A stretch of 64,000 nt of DNA from positions 1 through 64,000 of the forward strand of contig CAZELP010000008.1 in NCBI GenBank assembly GCA_964513205.1, written 5' to 3'. Below the pieces are notes generated by a model. The model ran no database searches and was not told the origin of the DNA. It was given only the letters and a program-made list of their open reading frames with translations. The position numbers were made by a program, and so were the translations under genes. The DNA comes from JAGVJT01 sp964513205 (GTDB lineage: Bacteria; Pseudomonadota; Gammaproteobacteria; Legionellales; Legionellaceae). Of this stretch, positions 46,057 through 56,007 are shown piece after piece (position 1 is the stretch's first letter; each line of letters starts with the position of its first letter).

Positions 46057-47301
46057 CTACAATAAAGGCATAAAATGTGGTTTTGAAAATGCTGTTTTTT
46101 CTATCACATCAACCCATTGCGCTGCAAGTTTGGCTCGATTAAACTCTTGCTCAGCGAGATATTTTGAATGCTTCCCCATCTCCTTCAAGGCCGCACGATC
46201 AGAAGCTGCTTTTTCTAGGGCATCAGCAAACAATATGGGATTATCTGGTGGCACAACGAAACCACACGAAGCCTCTACTATCTTTGTGCTCAACCAGCCA
46301 GGATAATTAATAAACACTGGAAGACCCGCCGTAATGTAATCAAAAAATTTATTAGGGGATGTTCCATCATAAAATGCTGGAACATTTGCTAAAATCTGCA
46401 AACCAATATCGGAGTTTAACATGATCTGAACAAGTTCTGGCTTAGGTAGCGCGTCTAAAAAAATCACATTATCCAAATCTTCAGCACGCGAACGCTCTTG
46501 CAGGCTTGATTTCAATTTACCATCCCCGATCAAAACAAATTTGATATCATCACGCTTACGTTGTTTCAGAATAAGAGCAGCGTTTAGGACGGCATCCAGA
46601 CCATTCGCAATCCCATGTGTCCCGGTATAAACAGCCATTAAATCAGTAACTTTTACCCCTGCTGGCCTATTGGAAGTTTTTGCTCGTTCAAAAAGATGAA
46701 AATCACATCCATTAGAAATTAGATGAACTCGCTCTCTTGGAATACCACAACGCACGATCCCCTCAACCATTCCAGGAGAAAGTGCAATCAACTGGTTGGC
46801 AGAATAATAGCTTACTCGCTCGAGCAACGATAAACAGAACAGCATAAATGGATTTGTAATCACGCCCATTGCTTTAGGTAGCTCTGGCCATAAATCTCGT
46901 ACTTCAAATACAAAAGGCTTGCGCCGCAACCAACGTCCCAAAATGCCAGGGATACCAACCGTTAAAGGTGTGGTCGTTGCAAAAATTAGATCATAGTTCA
47001 AAGTAAACACTAATTTTACACTACGAAATACAAATTTTATGAATGTCCATGTACGCTTTACGAACGTATCATGATTTGCATAACTCAAATCAAATTCAAT
47101 CACGCCGATACCATCGACATCACCTCGGCGCACGCCTCTTAAAAAAGTAGTCGTTAACCCAGTTACCCCGCCCTTATAACTACCACATACAACTGTAACA
47201 ACGTGTCCTCGAGCAACAAGATGACGCGCCATCTCGTAGGCACGTTGACTTGTCGAGCCTTGAGGAGTCGAGAAATGTTGACAGAAATATAAAATATTCA
47301 T
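46057..47301 (-). CDS. WbuB-like group 4 glycosyltransferase
   Basis: Adds a sugar (in WbuB relatives an N-acetylated hexosamine) to a lipid-linked intermediate. The N-terminal MNILYFCQHFSTPQGSTSQR and the C-terminal GT4 region with NKFFDYITAGLPVFINYPG are typical. Starting at 47301, ATGA overlaps the preceding stop. A longer frame to 47310 is less likely. 414 residues. Adjacent to the heparinase-like gene and initiating transferase, an arrangement common in exopolysaccharide clusters. Confidence 0.85.
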   Translation of the reverse strand: MNILYFCQHFSTPQGSTSQRAYEMARHLVARGHVVTVVCGSYKGGVTGLTTTFLRGVRRGDVDGIGVIEFDLSYANHDTFVKRTWTFIKFVFRSVKLVFTLNYDLIFATTTPLTVGIPGILGRWLRRKPFVFEVRDLWPELPKAMGVITNPFMLFCLSLLERVSYYSANQLIALSPGMVEGIVRCGIPRERVHLISNGCDFHLFERAKTSNRPAGVKVTDLMAVYTGTHGIANGLDAVLNAALILKQRKRDDIKFVLIGDGKLKSSLQERSRAEDLDNVIFLDALPKPELVQIMLNSDIGLQILANVPAFYDGTSPNKFFDYITAGLPVFINYPGWLSTKIVEASCGFVVPPDNPILFADALEKAASDRAALKEMGKHSKYLAEQEFNRAKLAAQWVDVIEKTAFSKPHFMPLL

Positions 47302-49130
47302 AGGCACCATGTGTATTCTGTAATGATTTGACCGGCCTGATTTACTTCAATCTCAAGAACGGGAACTTCATTTTTCTGAAGATAATAACGAGACTCAATG
47401 CCCATGGCAAGTTCGATTCTTAGAATAGGTACAGACGAAGTGATCTCTAGGCAGCCAACAGCACTCGCGAGTCGATTATTCAACAATTTCCAATCAGCTT
47501 CTTTTAAACGCCATCGCAAAACAGCTTTCTCTTTAAATCCAGAGAAATTATCAATAATTTTTAGCGCCCTATCTGATAATATCAATTTTCTTTGATGATA
47601 TGCTTTATATCCATCTCTATATGCCGCCTCGAAGGAAACTGTGCTGTCATCGATACAAAGAGGCTCTATGGCATCGGTCTTCAACCAATCACCAAACAAA
47701 AACCGACTCAGGCGAGGCATCTGGTCACGATCATCAAATTGAATTGTATTATGACTTTTGGTGCCCGGAAAATAAGAGAGATCTTCCGGAGAACCATTGT
47801 AGCTATATGTGCCCGCATCACGTAAATAATTTTCGCCATCATACCAAAAATCGACATGCAGAAGATCCGATTGACTTGGACGGAATTGGAAGCGAGGATA
47901 ACGCAAAAGAGCCATTGCACGACCTTTACGTAATACAGCATATCCACCTTGATCAAATAATTGGCTTCTCTCAGATAACTCTACACTCGAATCAGGCAAT
48001 GGGATGCCCAACGCAAGCAATCGAGCATTCCCAACACCGTCCATATCGTAGGCTTTTCTGTTCTTGAATAAAACCATTGCAGTTTGTACTGAAACACGAA
48101 AGTCACGCAACTCGCGCATTCCGAGAGGAAATAAATAAGCGCTATCATTTGCACCCACATTGGGGGCATCCCCAGTTTTATGATCTGTCATCGCGGCTAA
48201 CCAGTCTACTGCTAAAGCGACGCGTTTCTGAAAAAATTGAGAAAAAGCGTCAAGGTTCAAATGCTGTCGCCATAATTCAACCATACTCAGCGTATCTAAT
48301 AAAACACGATGATAATTTACAGAGTACTGACTGAAACTTCCATCGCTCATGATAATACGATTCACAAGCTTCTCTAGCCATTTCCGGCCTAAGCGACTCC
48401 ATTTTTTACCAATTGCTCGGTCTTGTTGAGCTAACCAACTTCCTCCGATAAATAATGCAGCAGCCTCTGATGTACCATGATTATTATCTTGAGACATTGC
48501 ATAACGTAAAGTTGGTACAATACGATTCAAATGAATCTCTATTAGATCGATGAGCTGTTTTGTTGGTTCATGAGCCTGTTTGAGCAACATGGCTCCCATC
48601 GCCAGATGCATTACTCGAATTCCAGCTTCTTGACCACATTTCCAATTTGCACCGAAATACTGTGGATTTTTAGCACACCAGTCTTTCAACCATAGATTAA
48701 GTCGAGCAAGCTCACCGCTATCACCAGCTAAATAACGCTCTATAAAAGCAAAAATCCAAGACATTCTCGATGCCTCCCAGACCAACTTAATATCTCCCAC
48801 ATCAAGAGAGAAATCGGGAAGTTCGCGCCATGATTTATTCAAACTGCGCGCACCGTTGATAGGATTAAGGTGCCAATCTGGAGTATTAAACTTCAAAAGA
48901 TTTGGCCACCAACCGAAGTATAAAGCATATTCCCCCCAATCATTCGTGGGAGGGAAACACAGTGATTGCAACGCGCTTTCTCTAAAAAAAGGACCTTCTG
49001 GCATTTGAGATAATAGAGGACGCTCGATACGCCTCTCTATTTTAGTCTTACATCGATATAAAATTACTTGAAATATATTAGAAAAACCCAACTGATAAGC
49101 TGTTTTAAGCTTGATAATTGAGCTCCTCAT
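47298..49130 (-). CDS. Heparinase II/III-family protein
   Basis: 610 residues without an evident secretion signal. An N-terminal helical toroid (WKCGQEAGIRVMHLAMGAML, SQDNNHGTSEAAALFIGGS) is followed by a beta-sandwich domain (DLLHVDFWYDGENYLRDAGT, SYFPGTKSHNTIQFDDRDQM). Polysaccharide lyases of this family cut uronic-acid polymers. Gene clusters with WbuB-like transferases commonly have such a protein, perhaps as editing enzyme. Catalytic activity is not proven. It overlaps both neighbours by four bases. Confidence 0.85.
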   Translation of the reverse strand: MRSSIIKLKTAYQLGFSNIFQVILYRCKTKIERRIERPLLSQMPEGPFFRESALQSLCFPPTNDWGEYALYFGWWPNLLKFNTPDWHLNPINGARSLNKSWRELPDFSLDVGDIKLVWEASRMSWIFAFIERYLAGDSGELARLNLWLKDWCAKNPQYFGANWKCGQEAGIRVMHLAMGAMLLKQAHEPTKQLIDLIEIHLNRIVPTLRYAMSQDNNHGTSEAAALFIGGSWLAQQDRAIGKKWSRLGRKWLEKLVNRIIMSDGSFSQYSVNYHRVLLDTLSMVELWRQHLNLDAFSQFFQKRVALAVDWLAAMTDHKTGDAPNVGANDSAYLFPLGMRELRDFRVSVQTAMVLFKNRKAYDMDGVGNARLLALGIPLPDSSVELSERSQLFDQGGYAVLRKGRAMALLRYPRFQFRPSQSDLLHVDFWYDGENYLRDAGTYSYNGSPEDLSYFPGTKSHNTIQFDDRDQMPRLSRFLFGDWLKTDAIEPLCIDDSTVSFEAAYRDGYKAYHQRKLILSDRALKIIDNFSGFKEKAVLRWRLKEADWKLLNNRLASAVGCLEITSSVPILRIELAMGIESRYYLQKNEVPVLEIEVNQAGQIITEYTWCL

Positions 49131-51265
49131 TGCTGACGCAACCTTGTGGCAACTTCGATTGTGACACGTGTCACTTCAAAAATCTCTTCAATTGGGATAG
49201 GCGAAACGCTGCCTTGCTCTATTGCAGACAAGAACGCAGCAGCACATGTTCGCTGTCCTTTGTCCTGCCGCCACAGATTCATTTTCTTAAAACCAGGCCA
49301 TGAAAACCCTTTTAATTTTCTAAAATTGTCTAACTGTAAAATACGCCCTGCCGTAAATACTTCTATGCGTTCTTTAGGAAAATTCGATGCACCATTCGCT
49401 AAATAGTGAATAGTACCCAAAGAGCCATCAGCAAATCCTAACGTAATTGATGCATTATCTTCTGTTACTGCTAAATAAGGTGTCTCACCCATTCGTCTGG
49501 CATCTAGAGAAACAATTTCACATCCTGCTAAATGACGCATTAAGTCAATAAAATGACAAGCCTCGCCGATAATACGTCCACCACCAACAGAATGATCTTG
49601 AGTCCAGTGATTAGCGGGAATTGCACCTGCATTCATCGTCATTACAAATACTTTTGGCTCTTTAACAGGCGCAAGCAATGCTTTCATTTTCTGCACTTGA
49701 GGTGCGAAACGACGGTTAAAGCCAACCATCAAATGCAATCTTTTACCTAACATCGCAGCAGTATGATAAGCCGTTTCAACTTCTGCTAGTTCCTCCAAAG
49801 AAATAGCCAACGGTTTCTCCACAAATACATGCTTACCTGCTTGTAAAGCTTTGCAAACCAAAGAGGCGTGACTGTTATGGCGTGTTGCAATCACTACCGT
49901 ATTCAGTAAATTATCTGATAGCATTCTATCTACATCAGAAAGCGCTTGAGTAAAACCCGCTTTTTTACCATGCACAACACCGTTCACGCCCCCAGAAGTG
50001 GCAATAGAATGCAATTGAGCATTGGCCGCTTTGAACGCCGGAATAAGCATACGTGAGGCATAATTGCCCGCCCCAATAAACCCTAAAACAGGCTTTGACG
50101 CATCAAATTTCTGATCATGTCGTAATGTCACTTCGCGCAGAGTTCGCTCAGCAACATTTGAAGTGTATTGCAGAATAATTCCCAAGGCAGATTTATCATT
50201 CGTCAATGTCTCATAAGCTGAGACTGCCTCTTCAAACAAATAACGATGCGTGATTAATGGCTTTACGTCCAATTGTCCTGTCGCCATCATATCTAAACAA
50301 GCCTCAAAATTACGCTGCTCAGTCCAACGAACAAAACCTATTGGGTAATCTAATCCTTTTTCCTCGTATTGCTCTTCATATCGACCCGGCCCATAAGAGC
50401 AGGACACTTGAAAAGAAAGTTCTTTTTCATAAAAATCAGCACGGTTTAATTCAAGGCCAGTCACACCAACCAATACAATCCGTCCACGTTTTCGACTCAT
50501 ATGTGCTGCTTGCGTGATAGGATCACTTGATTTCGTTGAGGCGGTAATGAGTACCGCATCCACACCCTGCCCTCGACTAAAAGCCAAGGCCGCAGCGAGG
50601 ACATCTTCACCTGCTCCAGGATTACAAGTTTCTGCACCAAATTGACGTGCCAACTTAAGTTTATTTTCATCAAAATCAATGGCTAAAACACGACAACCTT
50701 GAGCTTTAAGCAATTGCACTGTGAGTAAACCAATAAGACCTGCTCCAATCACAACAACCGCCTCACCCAAAGTTGGAGCCGCAAGGCGAATTCCTTGGAG
50801 TCCGATACTTGCGACTACAGTAAATGCGGCTGATTCATCATCCACATTATCAGGAATACGGATACATAAATTTTTAGAGACCTTCACCATATCAGCATGT
50901 GGACCATTTGAGACGACCCGGTCACCACATTTGAAATTCAAAACCTTCTCACCTACTTCGGAAACAACCCCTACATTGCAATATCCTAATGGCAAAGGTT
51001 GAGAAAGTTTAGATTGCACTGCATCAATTGTCGCTAGAAAACCGTTTGTTTTGATTTTTTCTAAAACCATTTTAACTTTTTCTGGTTGCTGACGAGCTTT
51101 TTCAAAATAAGATGCTTTACCAAAGCCAACCAGCATACGCTCTGTACCAACTGAAATCAATGTGGTTGTCGTATTGACAATCAGACTATTAGAAGAAGAG
51201 GCAACTGTAGGTGACTCAAGAAGAAGTGTCTCTCCGTTTGATAAATCTTGTAGAACTTGTTTCAT
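49127..51265 (-). CDS. Bi-domain oxidoreductase (zinc-dehydrogenase plus Gfo/Idh/MocA)
   Basis: 712 residues. The N-terminal half is a medium-chain dehydrogenase (GDRVVSNGPHADMVK, VVIGAGLIGLLTVQLLKAQG, a zinc-dehydrogenase-like fold). The C-terminal half is a Gfo/Idh/MocA dehydrogenase (VLGFIGAGNYASRMLIPAFK, HVFVEKPLAI, VGFNRRFAPQV). Such fusions are common in polysaccharide clusters next to heparinase-like genes. The substrate is probably a UDP-sugar or polymer-derived keto sugar. It overlaps heparinase by four bases. Confidence 0.87.
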   Translation of the reverse strand: MKQVLQDLSNGETLLLESPTVASSSNSLIVNTTTTLISVGTERMLVGFGKASYFEKARQQPEKVKMVLEKIKTNGFLATIDAVQSKLSQPLPLGYCNVGVVSEVGEKVLNFKCGDRVVSNGPHADMVKVSKNLCIRIPDNVDDESAAFTVVASIGLQGIRLAAPTLGEAVVVIGAGLIGLLTVQLLKAQGCRVLAIDFDENKLKLARQFGAETCNPGAGEDVLAAALAFSRGQGVDAVLITASTKSSDPITQAAHMSRKRGRIVLVGVTGLELNRADFYEKELSFQVSCSYGPGRYEEQYEEKGLDYPIGFVRWTEQRNFEACLDMMATGQLDVKPLITHRYLFEEAVSAYETLTNDKSALGIILQYTSNVAERTLREVTLRHDQKFDASKPVLGFIGAGNYASRMLIPAFKAANAQLHSIATSGGVNGVVHGKKAGFTQALSDVDRMLSDNLLNTVVIATRHNSHASLVCKALQAGKHVFVEKPLAISLEELAEVETAYHTAAMLGKRLHLMVGFNRRFAPQVQKMKALLAPVKEPKVFVMTMNAGAIPANHWTQDHSVGGGRIIGEACHFIDLMRHLAGCEIVSLDARRMGETPYLAVTEDNASITLGFADGSLGTIHYLANGASNFPKERIEVFTAGRILQLDNFRKLKGFSWPGFKKMNLWRQDKGQRTCAAAFLSAIEQGSVSPIPIEEIFEVTRVTIEVATRLRQQ

Positions 51266-51335
51266 TTAAATCCTTTTCATTTCATTTTTTATACTACGAT
51301 TTTATTCCCACAATGGTTAAAAATATGGCATAAAA

Positions 51336-52379
51336 TCAACAGCAGCTAATCTCTAATGACGAGTTATTTACATACCAATCAATCGCTTTCTCAAGACCGA
51401 CCTCAATATTAAGCTGAGGGTCGTATCCCAAAAATTTCTGTATTTTAGCAATATTTGCTTGCGAATGAAGCACATCTCCTTTCCTAAAAGCTTGATAAAC
51501 AGGCTCTAAATCATAATCAATATGTCGTCGCTTCAATGCGTTTTTTAAAAAAACAAACAACTGATTTAACGATGTTTTTGAACCAAAGGCGACATTATAT
51601 ATCTGATTTTTTGCAAATTCGCCAGCTGTTGCAGCGAGGATATTCGCTTGAATTACATTATCAATAAAGCAAAAATCTCGACTTGTTTCGCCGTTTCCAT
51701 TAACATAAATAGGTGATTTGTTTAGCATTGAATAAATCCACTTTGGAATGACCGCAGCATAAGCACCGGCAGGATTTTGACGCTGACCAAACACATTAAA
51801 ATATCGTAGACCAATAGACTTAAAATCATAGGTACGAGCAAATACTTCCGCATAAAGCTCATTGATTAATTTAGTTACAGCATAGGGTGAAAGTGATTTA
51901 CCAATATTTTCTTCAATTTGAGGAAGCTCGATGTAATCACCATATGTAGCACTAGAAGCTGCATAGGTAAAACTTTTAACTTGACTGTCTCGAGCAGAAA
52001 CTAGCATGTTTAAAAATCCAGTCACATTCGAAGCATTCGATCTAATTGGGTCTTGAATAGACCACGATACGGAGCCCAAAGCTGCTTGATGAAGAACATA
52101 ATCGACATTCTTACATGCAATTTGACATGTTTTCAATGCACAAACATCTCCCTTAATGAAATAAAAATTATTCCACTGTTCAAGAGAGACTCGAGAGCGC
52201 ACCTCATCCAAATTATGCTGATATCCAGTTGAAAAGTTGTCTAGACCGACTACTCGCTGATTATTTAATAAAAGAAATTCAAGTAAATTTGAGCCAATAA
52301 AGCCAGCTACTCCTGTTACCAGCCAACATTTCGGGCGCAAATTTAAATGCATTTTTGCTTCTTCGAACGCTTGACTCAT
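51336..52379 (-). CDS. UDP-sugar epimerase, WbpP/TviC-type
   Basis: Short-chain dehydrogenase/reductase-type NAD enzyme, probably interconverting UDP-GlcNAc/UDP-GalNAc or the corresponding uronic acids. 347 residues with the Rossmann motif LVTGVAGFIGSNLLEFLL, the YxxxK pair in SLSPYAVTKLINE, NVFGQRQNPAG and VGLDNFSTGYQHNL. The ATG at 52379 follows AGGAGGG. The 169 bases upstream of it contain no further gene or clear signal. Downstream is the bi-domain oxidoreductase. Confidence 0.88.
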   Translation of the reverse strand: MSQAFEEAKMHLNLRPKCWLVTGVAGFIGSNLLEFLLLNNQRVVGLDNFSTGYQHNLDEVRSRVSLEQWNNFYFIKGDVCALKTCQIACKNVDYVLHQAALGSVSWSIQDPIRSNASNVTGFLNMLVSARDSQVKSFTYAASSATYGDYIELPQIEENIGKSLSPYAVTKLINELYAEVFARTYDFKSIGLRYFNVFGQRQNPAGAYAAVIPKWIYSMLNKSPIYVNGNGETSRDFCFIDNVIQANILAATAGEFAKNQIYNVAFGSKTSLNQLFVFLKNALKRRHIDYDLEPVYQAFRKGDVLHSQANIAKIQKFLGYDPQLNIEVGLEKAIDWYVNNSSLEISCC

Positions 52380-52548
52380 TCCGTCCCTCCTCTATTACAA
52401 ATTCAACATACACAAAGTATTCGCCAACATGTCTTAACAACCTCTTCGATATCTTTAACTCACTAGAACCTGTTACATCGATGGCCTAAATCTAGTTACT
52501 TGAACTCTTAGAAAATCCACTGTATATATTTCAGCTTTTAATAATTTG

Positions 52549-54465
52549 TTAAACAACTAATTTTTCTAGCATACTTTCTGATGTTTGAAGCTCATCATTT
52601 TGATCAAGAAAGATTCGACACCACAACTCGATACAAACCAGAGCAAAAATAGGATAAGTGTAATATGCTTTTCCTGTCCTATCATTTTCTAATAAATTTT
52701 GAACTTCATCAAACTTGAATAGACCTCGTTTTTTTAAACTATTTTCACTTAAAATTTCATCAATAATAGGTTTAAGATCTCCGTCTAGCCAGTCACCTAA
52801 CGGTGCACCAAAACCTGACTTACTACGATAAATAACAGATTTTGGCAAGTACCGCTCCGCCATTTTTTTAAGAATCCATTTACCTACATGGTAATGTTGC
52901 TTTAATGAGGACTTGATCTGAGAGGCTATTTCTATTAGACGTTTATCTAAAAACGGCACTCGAACTTCAACACCATGTGCCATGGCCATTTTATCCGTAT
53001 AGTTAAGATTATGATCAACTAAAAAATAACGTTGCTCTAAGTATAACATTTTTTCTAATGGATTACCGGAGCGTATCTCAAGCTCATTTAGCATACTCAT
53101 CATTGGATTCAAACTTAATTCTCTCTGTATTTTATCAGTAAATAGATTCCTCACCATTTCTGGTTCAATCCAATAAAAATAAGACAGAATCCGCTCATTT
53201 TCAGAAAGCTCAAAATAATTTAGCCATTTTGTTAATCGCCTTAAAAATGGTCTTTTTTTACTTAAATTATTCATAATTGCCAATGCGCTTTTCAACATCC
53301 AAACAGGAATAAACCTCAAGAACTGTTGAAGTCTAACTGCTAAATGCCGACGATAACCTGTAAAAATATCATCTCCAGCGGCACCTGAAAAAAGAACCTT
53401 AATTCCTTGTTTGCGTGCTTCTTCACAAATTAATAGTGTATTAATCGGGGCAATATCCGCTTGCGGCTCATCTAAATGATAAATCATTTTATTGATTAAT
53501 TTACAAACATTAGGCGTTAATTTAATAGTTTTGTGATCATAATTGAAATGTTGCGCCACCCGCTTTGCATAAAGTAAATCACTTTCAAATCCAGCATCGC
53601 TAGTCGAAGAGAAAGTAGTAAAGCACGGCAATCTTTTCACACCAAGATCTTTTACGATTGCAACAATTAGGCTTGAATCTAATCCACCCAAGAAGGCACC
53701 AATAGGCACATCTGATACCAACTGCTCTCTAACACTTTCTCGTAATGACTCTTGAATCTTATCACAAATTGCATTCACACTGAGACCACGAGGCTCATAT
53801 TCTGGCCAAGTATAGTAGCTTTTTTGTTTGACAATTTTTTTATTTTTAACAACTAAATAATGCCCAGGCTGTAATTTGAATATATTTTTTAAAACGGTTT
53901 CTGGACCAGGACTCCACAAAAAAACAACGGTTCGAAATAATGCATCGACATTAAGTTCTCGAGAAACATTGGGATGAACAAGTAGCGCTTTTAATTCACT
54001 AGCAAAATAAAAACCTTCATTGTTTTCCGAATAATACAATGGCTTAACACCATAAGGGTCACGAGCAATAAAAAATATTTTACTACGCGTATCCCAAATC
54101 GAAAATGCATAAATTCCACTCAGTTGCTCAAGAAAATATTCACCATACTCTAAATAGAGATTCAAAATAACTTCCGCATCACCTTCCGATAGAAACTCAT
54201 AACCTAGTTTAATTAAATTATCACGTAACTCTCTGTAATTATAAATTTCTCCGTTAAAAACAATACAAACTTGCCTTGTTTTATCCCATAATGGTTGATT
54301 ACTGTTGGAAGACAAATCAATGATACTTAACCGAGCATGGGCTAAATGAACATCGCCTGAAGAAAAAGAAGATAAATTATCTGGCCCTCGATGCGCTATT
54401 TTCTGCAGCATTGCATTTAATATGCCATCCGAACAACTACCCATCACACCGATAATGCCACACAT
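52549..54465 (-). CDS. asnB: Asparagine synthase (glutamine-hydrolysing) family protein
   Basis: Class II glutamine amidotransferase fused to a synthetase domain. The ATG at 54465, preceded by GAGGGA, makes the catalytic cysteine residue 2 (MCGIIGVMG). The synthetase PP-loop is GAFLGGLDSSLIVAI, with LGGLDSS in place of the usual SGG-DSS, and EYRELRDNL-like motifs are present. 638 residues, typical. In polysaccharide clusters these proteins amidate uronic acids. Substrate unknown. Frame starting at 54486 is less likely. Confidence 0.88.
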   Translation of the reverse strand: MCGIIGVMGSCSDGILNAMLQKIAHRGPDNLSSFSSGDVHLAHARLSIIDLSSNSNQPLWDKTRQVCIVFNGEIYNYRELRDNLIKLGYEFLSEGDAEVILNLYLEYGEYFLEQLSGIYAFSIWDTRSKIFFIARDPYGVKPLYYSENNEGFYFASELKALLVHPNVSRELNVDALFRTVVFLWSPGPETVLKNIFKLQPGHYLVVKNKKIVKQKSYYTWPEYEPRGLSVNAICDKIQESLRESVREQLVSDVPIGAFLGGLDSSLIVAIVKDLGVKRLPCFTTFSSTSDAGFESDLLYAKRVAQHFNYDHKTIKLTPNVCKLINKMIYHLDEPQADIAPINTLLICEEARKQGIKVLFSGAAGDDIFTGYRRHLAVRLQQFLRFIPVWMLKSALAIMNNLSKKRPFLRRLTKWLNYFELSENERILSYFYWIEPEMVRNLFTDKIQRELSLNPMMSMLNELEIRSGNPLEKMLYLEQRYFLVDHNLNYTDKMAMAHGVEVRVPFLDKRLIEIASQIKSSLKQHYHVGKWILKKMAERYLPKSVIYRSKSGFGAPLGDWLDGDLKPIIDEILSENSLKKRGLFKFDEVQNLLENDRTGKAYYTYPIFALVCIELWCRIFLDQNDELQTSESMLEKLVV

Positions 54466-54855
54466 AAGTCCCTCTAGAAAAACCAAACAAAAAATTCACT
54501 CGCTAAGCAATCTCACCTGAAATATTGTTTAAAAAGCGCCCCTTAACTTATCATTGACATCAGTTTTTTCTGCGTGAGTCTGTCATATTCAAAAAAAATC
54601 TCAATAACACACTCGAAAACGTTGAAAACTCATACTCTAAGAAAAAATATCATGGCCCTCACGAATTCAATTTTTTACAAAAAATGAAGATACTCAATCT
54701 TGCATGAGCCTGGTGTATACTCTAGTGAGGAGAGACTGCGCTCGCATGATCAGACCCTCTGTATTTGATCACTTCTAACATTGCATCAAAAACTTCTCAC
54801 GTTATCTCTTCATACACGTCGATAATCCCACACATATGCACCCCTTTAGTTTATA
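54466..54855. other. 390-base gap with a possible asnB remnant
   Basis: No complete gene is visible. On the minus strand, 17 bases after the wbpG stop, AAAGGGGTG precedes a reading frame (54835-54797) encoding MCGIIDVYEEIT and a stop. Its first codons resemble the start of the intact asparagine synthase downstream (MCGIIGV). This may be a relic of a truncated duplicate. The rest of the gap holds only weak promoter-like stretches. Confidence 0.45.
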
Positions 54856-55995
54856 TTACCTCTTGACGGTTCTTTCTACACCCAAAAACTTAAGAAGATT
54901 AGCTCCAAAATCGAACAATTTCTGTTGATTCTTGTAATCTTTAAAAGTTCTATTGGGCGCTTCAAGATACCCATATAATTCATCTATAGAAATACCTAAT
55001 TTTTTTGCAACATACTCAAACTCAATCTTGATCTCTTCATCAGATAATGCAGGCCTAGACAGTAAAATCATAGCCTCATCTCGGCTCATTTGCCCTGTTA
55101 ATATTAAGCTTGAATACTGTACTCTACGCGTGTCAAATCCAAACTTATTAGGCAACCAATAACCCTCATAAAATTTAGTAAAACGAGATTCAAAATGTTT
55201 TTGAGGATACGACTTCCAACCATATTCTTTTTCCAAAAAAGAGACTGCGTCAGCCTTAATATAGGGAATAAAATTTAGAGGCTTAACTACCTGTATCTGC
55301 CTAATATATTTTAAATAGACCTTGTGTCTTACAACACTGCTAAAAGGATATGTTTTAAGAGGAACTGTCCCAAATTTTTTAATTAAGTCCTTTATTTGAG
55401 CCATATCCGTGCCGTAATAAATCCATTCCTTGGGATTCATCACACATTCTGTTGAAAAATTACCGCCATTTAAAATATATTTGATATTATGTTTATAGGC
55501 ATAATTGTATAAAGTAGCAACAAACGCATGATCTTGAGGAACATCAATATTAGCAAGAGAAGACTTAAAGTAGGCCAATTGGAAATCTTTCATTTCCTCC
55601 CAATTAATAACTTCCGTATATAAATCTAGATTCAACTTATTAATCATAGCATGGATATTATTCACAGCAACTTCAGAATTCCATCCCCCATCAACATGAA
55701 ATACCAAAGGCCTTAACTCAAATTCTTTGCACACAGCATGAAGCATATAAGAACTATCAATGCCTCCACTCATCCCCAATATGCAATCAAACGGCTTATT
55801 TTTTCCGGTTTTCTTTATCTTTTGAATAACAGACATTAATCTGTGCTGACCTTCCTCACCAGTATCCCAATTTGGTAGAATATTTTTATAATAATTACTA
55901 CAATGATCACAAACTCCTTCACCATCAAACTGTATAACAGAGTCAGTGGTATCCATCACGCAATTAACGCAAATCTGATATGACCTTTTTTGCAT
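54856..55995 (-). CDS. wbpG: N-acetyl sugar amidotransferase WbpG
   Basis: In the P. aeruginosa pathway WbpG uses ammonia to turn a sugar N-acetyl group into an N-acetimidoyl (acetamidino) group. The 379-residue protein has an N-terminal zinc ribbon (CVNC at 9-12, CDHC at 29-32) and a PP-loop (SGGIDSS at about 76-82). Ammonia is made by the HisH- and HisF-like proteins encoded directly upstream in transcription order (hisH-hisF-wbpG). They are adjacent with gaps of 3 and 12 bases. Confidence 0.93.
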   Translation of the reverse strand: MQKRSYQICVNCVMDTTDSVIQFDGEGVCDHCSNYYKNILPNWDTGEEGQHRLMSVIQKIKKTGKNKPFDCILGMSGGIDSSYMLHAVCKEFELRPLVFHVDGGWNSEVAVNNIHAMINKLNLDLYTEVINWEEMKDFQLAYFKSSLANIDVPQDHAFVATLYNYAYKHNIKYILNGGNFSTECVMNPKEWIYYGTDMAQIKDLIKKFGTVPLKTYPFSSVVRHKVYLKYIRQIQVVKPLNFIPYIKADAVSFLEKEYGWKSYPQKHFESRFTKFYEGYWLPNKFGFDTRRVQYSSLILTGQMSRDEAMILLSRPALSDEEIKIEFEYVAKKLGISIDELYGYLEAPNRTFKDYKNQQKLFDFGANLLKFLGVERTVKR

Positions 55996-56007
55996 TTATT
56001 CCCTCAC

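Noticed and set aside
54690..54730. Promoter with TATACT in the asnB-wbpG gap
   Set aside because: The -10-like box points to the plus strand, where no gene follows, and has no matching -35 box.
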